Shown here: positions 1-9,271 of the stretch, in pieces | Layout of the letters: each line of letters starts with the position of its first letter | How positions within the stretch are numbered: position 1 is the stretch's first letter | Assembly: GCF_900129425.1 (NCBI RefSeq) | Contig: NZ_LT670817.1 | Location: forward strand, 682,001-746,000 | DNA length: 64,000 nt | DNA from: Bradyrhizobium erythrophlei | GTDB lineage: Bacteria; Pseudomonadota; Alphaproteobacteria; Rhizobiales; Xanthobacteraceae | Reading direction: 5' to 3' | Made by a program: the position numbers and the translations under genes | The notes under the pieces: generated by a model | The model's input: only the letters and a program-made list of their open reading frames with translations | What the model was told of the DNA's origin: nothing | Databases searched by the model: none

Positions 1-197
1 GCGCCCTTCAACAGCAGGCCCGCATTGTTGGTGCCCATCTTGTAGGAAAAGGTCTTACCCTCCTTGTCGTAGCCGTAACCCATGTCCGGCGACAGCACCC
101 ACGGCGTCGGCGCGGGAGTTTCCGCAAATGCGGAGGTCGCCAGCGCGCTCAGCGCGACGGCGATCCAAAGCGTCCTGGTCGAAAATCTCGTCATCAT
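1..197 (-). CDS. Exported small protein, 3' part outside window (partial)
   Basis: Only the first 65 codons are visible; the gene runs off the left edge of the window. The product starts MMTRFSTRTLW and has a short basic region, a hydrophobic core and an ALATSAFAE cleavage site, so it is very probably a Sec-exported periplasmic protein. The mature part opens with a Pro/Thr stretch, then PWVLSPDMGYGYDKEG. An AGGAG-like ribosome site sits just upstream of the ATG pair on the minus strand. I do not recognise the family. The next gene is divergent, leaving a roughly 210-base shared upstream region. Confidence 0.7.
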   Translation of the reverse strand, partial: MMTRFSTRTLWIAVALSALATSAFAETPAPTPWVLSPDMGYGYDKEGKTFSYKMGTNNAGLLLKG

Positions 198-408
198 GCT
201 TGCTCCTCAGCAACCCGCCGGAAAAATTTGATCTCGCCTGACGCGCGATCGAACAAATCACGAACACCGTTGTCCCGTCAATACGCTGGCTGCTTCGCCA
301 TCGCATGCGCGCCAAGCGACTTTTGATTTCCCGCCTCCGGCTTCGCGACTATCGTGCGATTTTAGTCTAGAAGCCTGCTTCTCAAAATACGTCATAGGGA
401 TGATTCGG

Positions 409-888
409 ATGAACCACGTCATGAAAATCTGTTGGGGCGTCGCGCTGTCGTTGGTGACGCTGGTTCCTGTCGCCCGTGCCGACGAATTCGAGCTCAGCCA
501 CAACCAGAGGATTTCCTGCAGCCGGGGCCTGAGCGCCGGGAAACTCAATACCGCGACCTGCAAATCCTACGCCTATATCTTCAACGTCAAGACCTCGGAA
601 TATTTCAGGTGCCAGGTCAGCCTGGCGCTGACGCGGGACAACAAGGAAGTGATCAACGTCCAGACCGACGGCGGCTGTACCAAGAAGCCCCGCATCTTCG
701 AAAACGACTCCCACTATACGTTCGACGCCACCGAGACCGAACCGCCCAACACCAATTCATTTTTCGGCCCCGGCGGCTATTCGGTATGGGCGGCCGACAC
801 GTCAGCGCAGAAAGTCCGCGGCTGCATCACCATCAGTTCCGGCCTCGGCTCCGACATTTCGAAGTGCCTCGACATGACGTTTCAGTGA
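409..888 (+). CDS. Exported cysteine-containing protein of unknown function
   Basis: 159 residues. The N-terminus (MNHVMKICWG..., hydrophobic core, PVARADEF) is a signal peptide, so the product is periplasmic or secreted. The mature part has six cysteines (ISCSRG, ATCKSY, FRCQV, GGCTKK, GCITIS, SKCLD), an even number consistent with disulfides. ATG codons at 400, 409 and 421 are in frame. I chose 409 because AGGGA at 396-400 is well placed for it. No family recognised. It ends 28 bases before the stop of the convergent MFS gene. Confidence 0.7.
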   Translation: MNHVMKICWGVALSLVTLVPVARADEFELSHNQRISCSRGLSAGKLNTATCKSYAYIFNVKTSEYFRCQVSLALTRDNKEVINVQTDGGCTKKPRIFENDSHYTFDATETEPPNTNSFFGPGGYSVWAADTSAQKVRGCITISSGLGSDISKCLDMTFQ

Positions 889-915
889 CAGCTCCGGCTC
901 CTCGCCATCCAGTCA

Positions 916-2181
916 TCAGGACACGATGCTCGGTGCCGGGACTGTCGTAGCGGCTGGACGTTCGGCGTTGTCCCGCAACGTTTCCGGCATCATCGCGCAG
1001 AAGCCGATCAGTCCCGCCGCCGCGATTCCAGCCAAAAACAGAAACGCGGCGCTGTAGCCGGCCCCGACTACGATGAAGCCGGCGACCGCGGCGCTCAATG
1101 CGCCGCCGAGGCCCGCCGCGGTGGCGATCGCGCCCTGGCTGACATTGAAATGTCCGGTGCCGCGGGTCAGATCGGCGACCACAAGCGGAAACAGCGCGCC
1201 GAAAATCCCGGCGCCGACGCCGTCGAGCAGTTGCACCGACACCAGCCAGTACGGATTGTCGGACAGCGGATACAGCGTGCCGCGAAGCGCCAACACGGCC
1301 AGCGCCACGGCGAATATCGGCTTGCGCCCCCAGACATCAGCCTTGCGCCCCACCACCATGGCGACCGGCACCATCACGACCTGCGCCGCGATGATGCAGA
1401 CCGACATCAGCGTGGTGCCGAGGTCGCGATTGACCAGCGCCAGTTTTTGGCCGACCAGCGGCAGCATCGCCGCGTTCGAAAAGTGAAACAGGACCGTCGC
1501 GGCCGCGAAGATCAACAGCGGCCTGCAGGACAGCAGCACCTGGAATCCGGACGGCTGGTCGCGATGGCCGGCGCGGCCCGCGCTCGCCGCGTCAAGGCCG
1601 CGCGCGAGGTGATGGTCGATCGCATCGGCCGGGATCGACAGCGTCGCGAACACGCTGGCGACGGCCATCGCGGCCAGCAGCCTGAACACCACAATGGGAC
1701 CGTAGAAATAGGCTGTCACCGCCGCGATCGCCGCCGCCGTGGCATTGCCGGCGTGATTGAAGGCCTCGTTGCGGCCGATACGTCGGGTGAAGGCCCTGGG
1801 TCCGACGGTGCCCAGCGTCACCGCGGCGATGGCGGGCGGAAAGATCGCGCCCGCGCAGGCCGCAAGCGCCTGCGTCGCCGCCACCACTTCGAACCGATGG
1901 ATCAGCGGCAGGGCGAGGCACGCCGCGGTCACCACGATCGCGGCTGCGACCATCAGGGCGCGCTTTGCGGTGCTGCGGTCGATCAGCGCGCCGGCCGGCG
2001 TCTGGGCGATGATGCCGGCAAGGGCGGCCACCGACATCACCACGCCGATGCTGGCCTGATCCCATTTTTGTTCGGTCAAAAGATAGATCGACAGATAAGG
2101 GCCGAGGCCGTCCCGCACATCGGCGAGAAAGAAATTCAGCGCATCCAGCACGTGCTCGATCGACTTTCCGGCCTCTCGCAA
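916..2181 (-). CDS. MFS transporter (drug/metabolite exporter type)
   Basis: Polytopic major facilitator superfamily protein with about twelve hydrophobic segments, beginning VLDALNFFLADVRDGLGPYLSIYLL. It has an MFS-like loop AGALIDRSTAKRALM after the second segment and GRKADVWGRKP before the second half. The open frame extends to 2460, but those extra residues lie over the start of the divergent TAXI gene and look non-coding. No ATG exists between 2379 and the first membrane segment. I chose TTG at 2181, preceded by GAGG at suitable spacing, giving 421 residues, usual for the family. GTG at 2151 is an alternative. Substrate unknown. Confidence 0.78.
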   Translation of the reverse strand: MREAGKSIEHVLDALNFFLADVRDGLGPYLSIYLLTEQKWDQASIGVVMSVAALAGIIAQTPAGALIDRSTAKRALMVAAAIVVTAACLALPLIHRFEVVAATQALAACAGAIFPPAIAAVTLGTVGPRAFTRRIGRNEAFNHAGNATAAAIAAVTAYFYGPIVVFRLLAAMAVASVFATLSIPADAIDHHLARGLDAASAGRAGHRDQPSGFQVLLSCRPLLIFAAATVLFHFSNAAMLPLVGQKLALVNRDLGTTLMSVCIIAAQVVMVPVAMVVGRKADVWGRKPIFAVALAVLALRGTLYPLSDNPYWLVSVQLLDGVGAGIFGALFPLVVADLTRGTGHFNVSQGAIATAAGLGGALSAAVAGFIVVGAGYSAAFLFLAGIAAAGLIGFCAMMPETLRDNAERPAATTVPAPSIVS

Positions 2182-2377
2182 GTGAAACCTCGCGCTGGCG
2201 TGGGTAAGTCTTCCAACGGCGGCATCGATAGCCGGTTCCCGCAGGCCCCGCGCGGAGGCGGCGGCCGCCGCCGGCCCAAGGCTTATTGTCGCAATCTCGT
2301 TTTGGGCGATCGGATAGGTTGACCCCGAGCCTTCCTCCGTCCAATTTCCTGGCCGGCTTCTGGGGGGAATAATAATC

Positions 2378-3325
2378 ATGATTTCGAAGTTGGTTGCCGC
2401 CGCCGTTGCGGTGGTGGCGGTTCTGTCGGCGCCGGTCGCGCGGGCGCAAGCATTCATCAACGTGCTGACCGGCGGAACCTCCGGCGTCTATTATCCGCTC
2501 GGCGTCGCCATCGGAAAAATCTACAGCGACAAGATTCCAGGCGTGAAGACCCAGGTGCAGGCCACCAAGGCGTCGGTCGAGAACCTGATTTTGCTGCAGC
2601 AGGGCCGCGGCGAGATCGCGTTTGCGCTCGGCGATTCCTTGAAGGCCGCCTGGGAAGGCGACGAGGAGGCAGGCTTCAAGTCCAAACTCGACAAGCTGCG
2701 CACCATCGGCGCGATTTATCCGAACTATATCCAGATCGTCGCCACCGCCGACAGCGGCATCAAGACGCTGGCCGATCTCCGGGGCAAGAGCCTCTCGGTC
2801 GGGGCGCCTAAGTCGGGAACCGAACTTAACTCGCGCGCCATCCTGGCCGCGGCCGGACTGAGCTACAAGGATATCGGCAAGGTCGAATATCTGCCGTTCG
2901 CCGAATCCGTCGACCTGATGAAAAATCGCCAGCTGAACGCGACGCTGCAATCGGCCGGTCTCGGCGTGGCTTCGCTGAAGGATTTGAGCACGTCGACCGA
3001 GATCTCCGTGGTGTCGGTTCCAAAGGAGATCGTCGACAAGATCGGGCCGCCCTTCGTGTCGGTCATGATCCCGGCCAATACCTATACCGGCCAGGACAAG
3101 GACGTTCCGACCGCGGCGGTGGTCAACTATCTCGTCACCAGTTCGGCGGTATCAGACGATCTCGCCTACCAGATGACAAAACTGATTTTCGAATCGCTGC
3201 CGGAACTGGCGAACTCGCACGTCGCCGGCAAGGAGATCAAACTTGAAAACGCCGCGATGGGCAGCCCGGTGCCGCTGCACCCCGGCGCGATCCGCTATTA
3301 CAAGGAAAAGGGCCTTATTAAATAG
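2378..3325 (+). CDS. TRAP transporter solute-binding protein, TAXI family
   Basis: 315 residues. A signal peptide (residues 1-23, ending ARAQA) is followed by the TAXI hallmark FINVLTGGTSGVYYPLG near the mature N-terminus. The protein should bind a small organic solute in the periplasm and deliver it to the membrane component encoded next. A G-rich ribosome site at 2361-2368 precedes the ATG. The fused permease follows after about 160 bases, which hold a palindromic repeat. TAXI systems move dicarboxylates, glutamate or related acids in the few cases studied; the ligand here cannot be read from the sequence. Confidence 0.92.
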   Translation: MISKLVAAAVAVVAVLSAPVARAQAFINVLTGGTSGVYYPLGVAIGKIYSDKIPGVKTQVQATKASVENLILLQQGRGEIAFALGDSLKAAWEGDEEAGFKSKLDKLRTIGAIYPNYIQIVATADSGIKTLADLRGKSLSVGAPKSGTELNSRAILAAAGLSYKDIGKVEYLPFAESVDLMKNRQLNATLQSAGLGVASLKDLSTSTEISVVSVPKEIVDKIGPPFVSVMIPANTYTGQDKDVPTAAVVNYLVTSSAVSDDLAYQMTKLIFESLPELANSHVAGKEIKLENAAMGSPVPLHPGAIRYYKEKGLIK

Positions 3326-3340
3326 GGCGAGTTCGTTTTT

Positions 3341-3428
3341 GCGTCATGGCCGGGCTTGTCCCGGCCATCCACGTCTTCAGGTCAAGCAAGGAAGACGTGG
3401 ATGCCCGCGCCAAGCGCGGGCATGACGA
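3341..3428. repeat. Intergenic palindromic repeat (GTCATGG...CATGACG type), copy 1
   Basis: About 88 bases between the TAXI and TRAP permease genes. The outer arms (GCGTCATGGCCGGG / CCCGGGCATGACG-like) and the inner arms (CCACGTCTTC / GAAGACGTGG) are inverted repeats, so the RNA would fold into a branched hairpin. Related copies lie at 9144 and 11238, and a short one at 13462. It could attenuate permease expression relative to the binding protein; that role is inferred. Confidence 0.8.
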
Positions 3429-3486
3429 ACACGGGACTACGAGCGCGCTATAGGCGCGCTCGACACGGGCGCTGGGGAGCGACGAG

Positions 3487-5595
3487 ATGCTGCAGGCTGA
3501 GGGCGCCGAGGGGCCCGTCAAGGTCGAATTCGACAATTTCGAGCACGGCTTTCCGGAAGGCTTCGGCCCCGCCGGCTGGAGCCATCTGGCCTATACCGTC
3601 GGTATCGCCTTCGCGGCCTTTCAGCTCGTGATCGCGGCCTGGAACGTGCTGCCGAGCCAGGTGGTGCGCGGCGTTCACGTCGGCTTCCTGATCCTGATGA
3701 CCTTCGGCCTGATCGGCAACTTCACCGCCAAAGATAATGCCGGCCGCGCGATCGGCTGGCTGATCGGCAGCGTCGGATTCTTGTGCGGGCTGTATCAGTG
3801 GATATTCTATGCCGACCTGATCGCGCGCGACGGCGATCCGACGCAGCTCGATCTGGCGGTCGGCACCTTGCTCGGGGTGCTGATCTTCGAAGGCACGCGG
3901 CGGCTGATGGGCCTGGCGCTGCCGCTGATGTGCGGCGCCTGCCTGCTCTACTGGTCCTTCGGCCAGTATCTGCCGGCGCCGCTCAATCATCGCGGCTACG
4001 GCTTCGACCAGATCATCACGCACCTTTCCTACGGCACCGAAGGGTTCTACGGCGTGCCGATCTATGTCTCGGCGACCTACATCTTCCTGTTCATTCTGTT
4101 CGGCTCGTTCCTCGAGCGCGCCGGCATGATCCGGTTGTTCACCGATGTCTCGCTGGGCCTGTTCGGCGGCACCCGCGGCGGTCCGGCCAAGGTCGCGGTG
4201 TTTGCCTCGGGCATGATGGGAACGATATCGGGCTCCGGTGTCGCCAATGTCGTCACCGTCGGCCAGTTCACGATTCCGCTGATGATCAAGTTCGGCTATC
4301 GCCGCGCCTTCGCCGCCGGCGTCGAGGCCACCGCCTCGATGGGCGGACAGATCATGCCGCCGGTCATGGGCGCGGTCGCCTTCATCATGGCGGAAACGCT
4401 GGGTGTCGAATATTCCGTCATCGTCAAGGCCGCGGTGATCCCCGCGATCCTGTACTTCGCCTCGGCGTTCTGGATGGTGCATCTGGAAGCCGGCAAATAC
4501 GGCCTGGTCGGCATGAAGCGCTCGGAAATCCCGAGCGCCTGGAGGGCGCTGGTGGCACGCTGGTACCTGGTGTTGCCGCTGGCGGCGCTGGTTTACATGC
4601 TGTTCGAAGGTTTTACGCCCTTGTACGCCGGCAGCGTCGGCCTCGCGCTGACGGTGGCGCTGATCCTCGGCGCCAGCATCGCGCTCGGCTTTTCCTCCAG
4701 CGTGCTGCGCTATGTTTTCTGGATCGGCCTTGCGCTCGTCGCCGCGGCGGTGTCGCATAACGGGCTGGAGATCGTTCCGGTGGCCTGCGTGGTCGGCGTG
4801 CTGGTGCTGATGTCAGCGATCACCCGCGGCGGCCGGGCTACCTTGCGGGCCTGCCGCGATTCGCTCGCCGACAGCGCCAAGTCGGCGCTGACCGTCGGCA
4901 TGGCCTGCGCCATCGTCGGCGCCATCATCGGCATGATGTCGCAGACCGGCGTCGGCACCATCTTCGGCAGCTGGATCATCGGGCTGGGCGACAAGAGCCT
5001 GTTCCTCGCGCTGGTCATGACCATGCTGCTGTCGATCCTGCTCGGCACCGGCATCCCGACCATCCCGACCTATATCATCACCGCCGCACTGGCAGCGCCG
5101 GCGCTCGCCAAACTCGGCGTGCCCCTGATCGTCAGCCATATGTTTGCGTTCTACTACGGCATCATGGCCGACCTCTCGCCGCCGGTAGCGCTGGCGGCGC
5201 TGGCGGCAGCCCCGATCGCCAGGGAAAACCCCGACAAGATCGGCTGGGAGGCGATGCGCATCGCGCTCGCCGGCTACGTGATCCCGTTCATATTCGTCTA
5301 TTCGCCGGCGCTGATGCTGCAGGCTGGCGACCCGATGGCCGCCCAACTCGGATTCTACGGCGCGGTAGCGTTTGCGACGTTCAAGGCCTTGGTCGCCATC
5401 GCCCTGTTCGGCATGGTCGCGATCGGTTTTCTGTTTACGCGGCTGACGCTGGCAGAGCGGGCCTTCACCTTCGCCGCGGCGCTGTGTCTGCTCGGCGATT
5501 TCCGCTTCAGCGACACCGCTGGTTTCGTGCTGACGATCGCGATCGTGCTCCGGCAATGGCGCTTGAGGCCGCGTACCGCAGTGGCGGCGGCTTGA
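3487..5595 (+). CDS. TRAP transporter fused permease (DctQ-DctM, 4TM/12TM)
   Basis: 702 residues, the length of fused TRAP permeases that pair with TAXI binding proteins. The N-terminal four hydrophobic helices (about 30-160) correspond to the small DctQ subunit. The remainder is the large DctM-type subunit, with FVSATYIFLFILFGSFLERAG-like and GTISGSGVANVVTVGQFTIP segments and a second conserved region LLGTGIPTIPTYI. It imports the ligand of the TAXI protein using an ion gradient in the inner membrane. The ATG at 3487 has GGGGAGCGACG in front. The end overlaps the next frame by about 40 bases, indicating translational coupling. Confidence 0.93.
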   Translation: MLQAEGAEGPVKVEFDNFEHGFPEGFGPAGWSHLAYTVGIAFAAFQLVIAAWNVLPSQVVRGVHVGFLILMTFGLIGNFTAKDNAGRAIGWLIGSVGFLCGLYQWIFYADLIARDGDPTQLDLAVGTLLGVLIFEGTRRLMGLALPLMCGACLLYWSFGQYLPAPLNHRGYGFDQIITHLSYGTEGFYGVPIYVSATYIFLFILFGSFLERAGMIRLFTDVSLGLFGGTRGGPAKVAVFASGMMGTISGSGVANVVTVGQFTIPLMIKFGYRRAFAAGVEATASMGGQIMPPVMGAVAFIMAETLGVEYSVIVKAAVIPAILYFASAFWMVHLEAGKYGLVGMKRSEIPSAWRALVARWYLVLPLAALVYMLFEGFTPLYAGSVGLALTVALILGASIALGFSSSVLRYVFWIGLALVAAAVSHNGLEIVPVACVVGVLVLMSAITRGGRATLRACRDSLADSAKSALTVGMACAIVGAIIGMMSQTGVGTIFGSWIIGLGDKSLFLALVMTMLLSILLGTGIPTIPTYIITAALAAPALAKLGVPLIVSHMFAFYYGIMADLSPPVALAALAAAPIARENPDKIGWEAMRIALAGYVIPFIFVYSPALMLQAGDPMAAQLGFYGAVAFATFKALVAIALFGMVAIGFLFTRLTLAERAFTFAAALCLLGDFRFSDTAGFVLTIAIVLRQWRLRPRTAVAAA

Positions 5596-5969
5596 GCCTG
5601 TGCCTCGCCTCCGCTGGTGTGGTGAAGACGCTGTCGATTGCGGCTTTCACGCTGGTCTGGACCCATTCGGTCGAAAAGACCGACTGGCAGGAGGACTGGC
5701 GCATCTCGCCTGATGGCCTCGAACTGGTGCAGGCGCGGGTGAAGGGCTCCGGCGCCGGCATGGAGCCGCCGCCGGACGCGCGGCTCGTCGACGGCTGGTT
5801 TCAATGGCAGCCCCGGCGGGCGCCGATGCCGGAACTGCTGCTCGGCAATTCCGGCGCCGCCGGCGAATGGCGGCTGTGCAGCGACGGAAACTGCCGGACG
5901 CTGTCGGAAATTTTCGGACATCCGATCGGCGTTGGCGTCATAAAGATGAGCGCGTGTGAGCTACGATGA
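5556..5969 (+). CDS. DUF1850 protein, TRAP-TAXI partner
   Basis: 137 residues. One hydrophobic N-terminal segment (about 20-38) is followed by HSVEKTDWQEDWRI, the pattern of DUF1850 proteins, which are nearly always encoded next to TAXI-type TRAP permeases. The conserved W-E-W region reads as an extracytoplasmic domain. Its biochemical role is not established. The frame opens earlier, but ATG 5556 inside the permease end gives the expected length. The overlap with the permease implies one operon with the two upstream genes. Family assignment rests on motif and context. Confidence 0.78.
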   Translation: MALEAAYRSGGGLSLCLASAGVVKTLSIAAFTLVWTHSVEKTDWQEDWRISPDGLELVQARVKGSGAGMEPPPDARLVDGWFQWQPRRAPMPELLLGNSGAAGEWRLCSDGNCRTLSEIFGHPIGVGVIKMSACELR

Positions 5970-5997
5970 TTGAATCATAAAAAGGGGGAGAGCGCTG

Positions 5998-6801
5998 ATG
6001 CAACGGCTCAAGGGCAAGACAGCGATCGTGGTCGGCGCCGGTTCGATCGGGCCGGGCTGGGGCAATGGCAAGGCGACCGCCGTGACCTTTGCCCGCGAAG
6101 GCGCGCAGGTGTTTTGCGTCGACCGCAACGGCGAGGCCGCCGAAGAGACCGTCAGGATCATCGCCTCCGAAGGCGGCAACGCCACCGCGTTTACATCGGA
6201 TGCCTCGCGCGCCGGCGATGTCGAGGCGATGGTGGCGGCCTGCATGAAGGCCCATGGCCGCATCGACGTGCTCGACAACAATGTCGGCATCGCCGAGATG
6301 GGCAGCGTGGTCGAGGTGTCGGAAGCCGATTGGGACCGCGTCTTCGCCGTCAATCTCAAAAGCGCCTTCCTGGCCATGAAGCACGTCATCCCGGTGATGG
6401 CGCGGCAGGGCGGCGGCTCGATCATCAATATTTCCTCGATCGCCTCGATCCGCCATACCGGCGTGTCCTACGTCACCTACGCCGCCACCAAGGCCGCGAT
6501 GAACCAGATGACGCGCACCACGGCGGTCGAATTCGCGCCGAAACACATCCGGGTCAACGCCATCCTGCCCGGCCTCATGAAGACGCCGATGGTCGAGCAT
6601 TCCGCGGGCCTGGCGGCGAGTTATGCCGCTGGTAACGTCGAGGCGATGTGGCGGGCGCGCGATGCGCAGGTGCCGATGGGACACATGGGCGACGCCTGGG
6701 ACGTCGCCAACGCGGCGCTGTTTCTCGCCTCCGAGGAATCGAAATACATCACCGGGATCGAACTGGTGGTCGATGGCGGGATTACGCTGAAGGTGAGCTG
6801 A
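5998..6801 (+). CDS. SDR family NAD(P)-dependent oxidoreductase
   Basis: 267 residues, a classical-length short-chain dehydrogenase/reductase. Visible elements are an N-terminal cofactor loop VVGAGSIGPGWGNG, a DNNVG segment in place of NNAG, a catalytic Ser in INISSIASI, YxxxK as YAATK, and a C-terminal ITGIELVVDGG. The glycine loop is longer than the usual TGxxxGxG, so cofactor binding may differ. AAAGGGGGAGAG gives a strong ribosome site, and the gap to the DUF1850 gene is 28 bases, so it is probably co-transcribed with the TRAP system and may oxidise the imported compound. Substrate unknown. Confidence 0.88.
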   Translation: MQRLKGKTAIVVGAGSIGPGWGNGKATAVTFAREGAQVFCVDRNGEAAEETVRIIASEGGNATAFTSDASRAGDVEAMVAACMKAHGRIDVLDNNVGIAEMGSVVEVSEADWDRVFAVNLKSAFLAMKHVIPVMARQGGGSIINISSIASIRHTGVSYVTYAATKAAMNQMTRTTAVEFAPKHIRVNAILPGLMKTPMVEHSAGLAASYAAGNVEAMWRARDAQVPMGHMGDAWDVANAALFLASEESKYITGIELVVDGGITLKVS

Positions 6802-6817
6802 GGTTATCTAACTCTCC

Positions 6818-6849
6818 CTCGTCGTCCCGGCATTCGCCGGGACGACGAG
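6818..6849. terminator. Perfect 14-bp hairpin between convergent genes
   Basis: Arms CTCGTCGTCCCGGC and GCCGGGACGACGAG enclose the loop ATTC. It lies between the ends of the SDR gene (plus) and the antiporter gene (minus). There is no clear T-run on either strand, so it may act as a bidirectional RNA-end stabiliser or a Rho-assisted terminator rather than a classical intrinsic terminator. Confidence 0.6.
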
Positions 6850-6852
6850 TAG

Positions 6853-8394
6853 CTACCCCTGCGCGCTCAGCTCCCGCCAGTCGAATTCTTCCTCGAGTTG
6901 GTGAAAGGCGTCGTCGCCGATCGTTTCCGACTGACGCAGCGCGATGATCGATCGCCGTGCGGCACCGATCGCGCGCCGCCGCAGCGGGTCGGCCGGTAAC
7001 TCCCCGCTGGCAATGGCGCCAACGGGATCCGCTTCCGCGTGAAGCAGCAGCGCGCGGTATTCGAGCCGGAGAAGTTCGGCTGCTTCGGACGGGTCGCCGT
7101 CGATTTCATCCAGCGCCGCCTGGTAGGCGATGACGCGGGCGCGGGCGACTTCCGCGATCACCGGATTGTCTTGCTTCAACCGCAGCACCGCGATCAGCGG
7201 CCGCAACGTCAGACCCTGGATCACCAGCGATCCCAGCACCACGGAAAAGGCGGTCAGCAGAATGAGATCGCGATAGGGAAAGCCCGGCGGGAGCGCAAAC
7301 GCCGCCGCCAGCGTGACGATGCCGCGCATGCCGCACCACGATATGACGATGCCGCCCTTGAGGGTGGGCACGGGCGTCGAGCGCTTTGGGACGAACAGGC
7401 CGGCGGCGATCAGGAGCCGGAACGTCGTGCCGTAGAGGGTCACCCAGGCGATGCGTGTCAGCAAGGTAATGCCGAGCACGGCGGCCGCGACCAGGCAATA
7501 TCTCAATCGCACGGGATCATCGAGCCCTTGCCATATCGGCCGCAACTGCAGACCGATCAGCATGAACGCCAGCACATTGAGGACGAAGACCGCGGTATCC
7601 CACACCGCGTAGGACGGCACGCGCAGCCGCGCCGGGGTTCGCGGCTCGGTGCGCGCGATCGTGATGGCATAGGCGACGATGGTCAGGATGCCGGAAAGCC
7701 CGAGACGCTCGGCAACGATCCATACCGTGAAGGTGCCGGCGAACTGCACCACGATCGAACTCGGCGCATCCGTGATCCGCCGGGTCAACAGCAACGAAAT
7801 CCGCGCGAACAGATAGCCGGCGAGCAGGCTTCCCGCCGACGCCAACACGATCGGCGGCGCGAACTCGCGCCACCCGAGGTGCTGGACCGCGGGGGCGCCG
7901 ACGGCAAAGCGATAAATCAGGAGCGCGCCGGCGTCATTGAGCAGGCTTTCGCCTTCGAGGATTTTGACAATCCGGTAGGGCAGCTTGACCTGACGAAGGA
8001 TGGCGGTCGCCGCGGCCGCATCGGGCGGCGCCACGATGGCGCCGAGCGCGATCGCCGCCGCCCACGGCATGTCCGGCAGCAGCCAGTGCGCGACCACCGC
8101 CACCGCCGCGGTGGTAGAGCCGACGGCGGCGAACACCAGCGTGGATATCGGCAACCAGTTGTTCCGCAGGTCGCGCAGCGAAGTATCGAAGGCGGCATCG
8201 AGCAGCACGGGGGCCACGAACAGGGCCAGCGCCAGGTCGGGCTCCAGTGTCCAGGACGGCACTGACGGCACGTATGCGAGCAGCGTGCCGCCGAGGCAAA
8301 GGAAAGTCGGGTACGGCACCTTGAGCCGCCGGGCCAGTGCCGACAGCAGCACGGCGCCAAGCAGCAAGGCGATGAGCCATTCGAATGTCGTCAA
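6853..8394 (-). CDS. Na+/H+ antiporter, CPA1 family
   Basis: 513 residues with about twelve membrane helices and a hydrophilic C-terminal tail of about 120 residues, the architecture of CPA1 (NhaP/NHE-type) antiporters. Key parts visible are APPDAAAATAILRQ, EGESLLNDAGALLIYRFA (the ND pair of the ion-binding helix) and GMRGIVTLAAAFALP. It should exchange Na+ (or K+) for H+ across the inner membrane for pH and salt homeostasis. It starts MTTFEWLIALLLG. The gene is divergent from the TPR protein gene and convergent with the SDR gene. Confidence 0.9.
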   Translation of the reverse strand: MTTFEWLIALLLGAVLLSALARRLKVPYPTFLCLGGTLLAYVPSVPSWTLEPDLALALFVAPVLLDAAFDTSLRDLRNNWLPISTLVFAAVGSTTAAVAVVAHWLLPDMPWAAAIALGAIVAPPDAAAATAILRQVKLPYRIVKILEGESLLNDAGALLIYRFAVGAPAVQHLGWREFAPPIVLASAGSLLAGYLFARISLLLTRRITDAPSSIVVQFAGTFTVWIVAERLGLSGILTIVAYAITIARTEPRTPARLRVPSYAVWDTAVFVLNVLAFMLIGLQLRPIWQGLDDPVRLRYCLVAAAVLGITLLTRIAWVTLYGTTFRLLIAAGLFVPKRSTPVPTLKGGIVISWCGMRGIVTLAAAFALPPGFPYRDLILLTAFSVVLGSLVIQGLTLRPLIAVLRLKQDNPVIAEVARARVIAYQAALDEIDGDPSEAAELLRLEYRALLLHAEADPVGAIASGELPADPLRRRAIGAARRSIIALRQSETIGDDAFHQLEEEFDWRELSAQG

Positions 8395-8551
8395 AGCACG
8401 GTTCCTGTCGGCCGCCCGATGTTCCCGTCATCAATTCTACCATCAAATTCCGCAAGCTCATCACCGCCCCGATTTCCCGGCGGCGCCGATCCGCGCTACC
8501 ATGCCGCGCCATGACCGCCGTGGTATCGGGACGGCCTGCAGGACGCGATCG

Positions 8552-9094
8552 ATGCGACGAATTTTCTTAAAGCCGATCCGGAACGCCGCCGCGGGCGCCC
8601 TGCTGTGGGCGGCATCGTCACCGGGCGCGCTCGCGACCGGCACCGAGCCCGCCACGGATCCAGAGGTCGACCCCGCGCCCTGCGTCGCGGCAGCGGCCGC
8701 CGATGACGCCGACAGGATCATCGCCATTTGCGGCGAACTGGTGGATAACGAAAAGACGGTCAAGGCCGATCGCGTGAAGGCGCTGATCGCGCGCGCCGGT
8801 GCTTACGACCGCAAGGACATGATCGACCGCGCCATCGGCGACTACGACACCGCGCTGCGGCTCGACCCGAGCCTTGCCGATATCTTCAATGCCCGCGGCG
8901 AACTCTGGCGCCGGAAGGGCGACCGGCTCCACGCGCTGCAGGATTTCGGCGCGGCCATCAAGCTCAATCCGCAGCACGAGGCGGCCCGCGCCAACTATAA
9001 ATCGCTGGCGCTGGAGCTGGAGTGGCTCGGGGCGCAGATGGCGATCAAGAACAGGCCGGCTGCTGGTTCGAAATCAAGTCCGGCCTTGAAATGA
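8552..9094 (+). CDS. Exported TPR-repeat protein
   Basis: 180 residues. MRRIFLKPIRNAAAGALLWAAS... is a signal peptide ending near ALATG. A cysteine pair (APCVAAA, AICGEL) follows. From about residue 70 two to three tetratricopeptide units can be read (ALIARAGAYDRKDMIDRAIGDYDTALRLDP, then a DIFNARGELWRRKGD unit and an ALQDFGAAIKLNP unit). Such periplasmic TPR proteins usually mediate protein contacts; the partner is unknown. I chose ATG 8552 because the frame upstream is antisense to the antiporter start. Confidence 0.82.
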   Translation: MRRIFLKPIRNAAAGALLWAASSPGALATGTEPATDPEVDPAPCVAAAAADDADRIIAICGELVDNEKTVKADRVKALIARAGAYDRKDMIDRAIGDYDTALRLDPSLADIFNARGELWRRKGDRLHALQDFGAAIKLNPQHEAARANYKSLALELEWLGAQMAIKNRPAAGSKSSPALK

Positions 9095-9143
9095 TGCCGC
9101 ATCCGGTGACAATGCCGGACGATAAAGCGATTGTCGCCCGTAT

Positions 9144-9236
9144 CGTCATGGCCGGGCTCGTCCCGGCCATCCACGTCTTTGCTTTCACTGCCGAGGCAGA
9201 AAGACGTGGATGCCCGGCACAAGGCCGGGCATGACG
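9144..9236. repeat. Intergenic palindromic repeat (GTCATGG...CATGACG type), copy 2
   Basis: Same family as the 3341 element: outer arms CGTCATGGCCGGG and CCGGGCATGACG, inner arms CCACGTCTTT and AAAGACGTGG around a short loop. It lies between the TPR gene and prpE. Confidence 0.8.
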
Positions 9237-9271
9237 GGGGAGCGGATCGACTGCCGCGGGAGAGCGACGCC

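Noticed and set aside
1592..2950. A 452-codon minus-strand frame spanning the MFS and TAXI genes
   Set aside because: It crosses both genes and the divergent promoter region, with no start signal or family resemblance.
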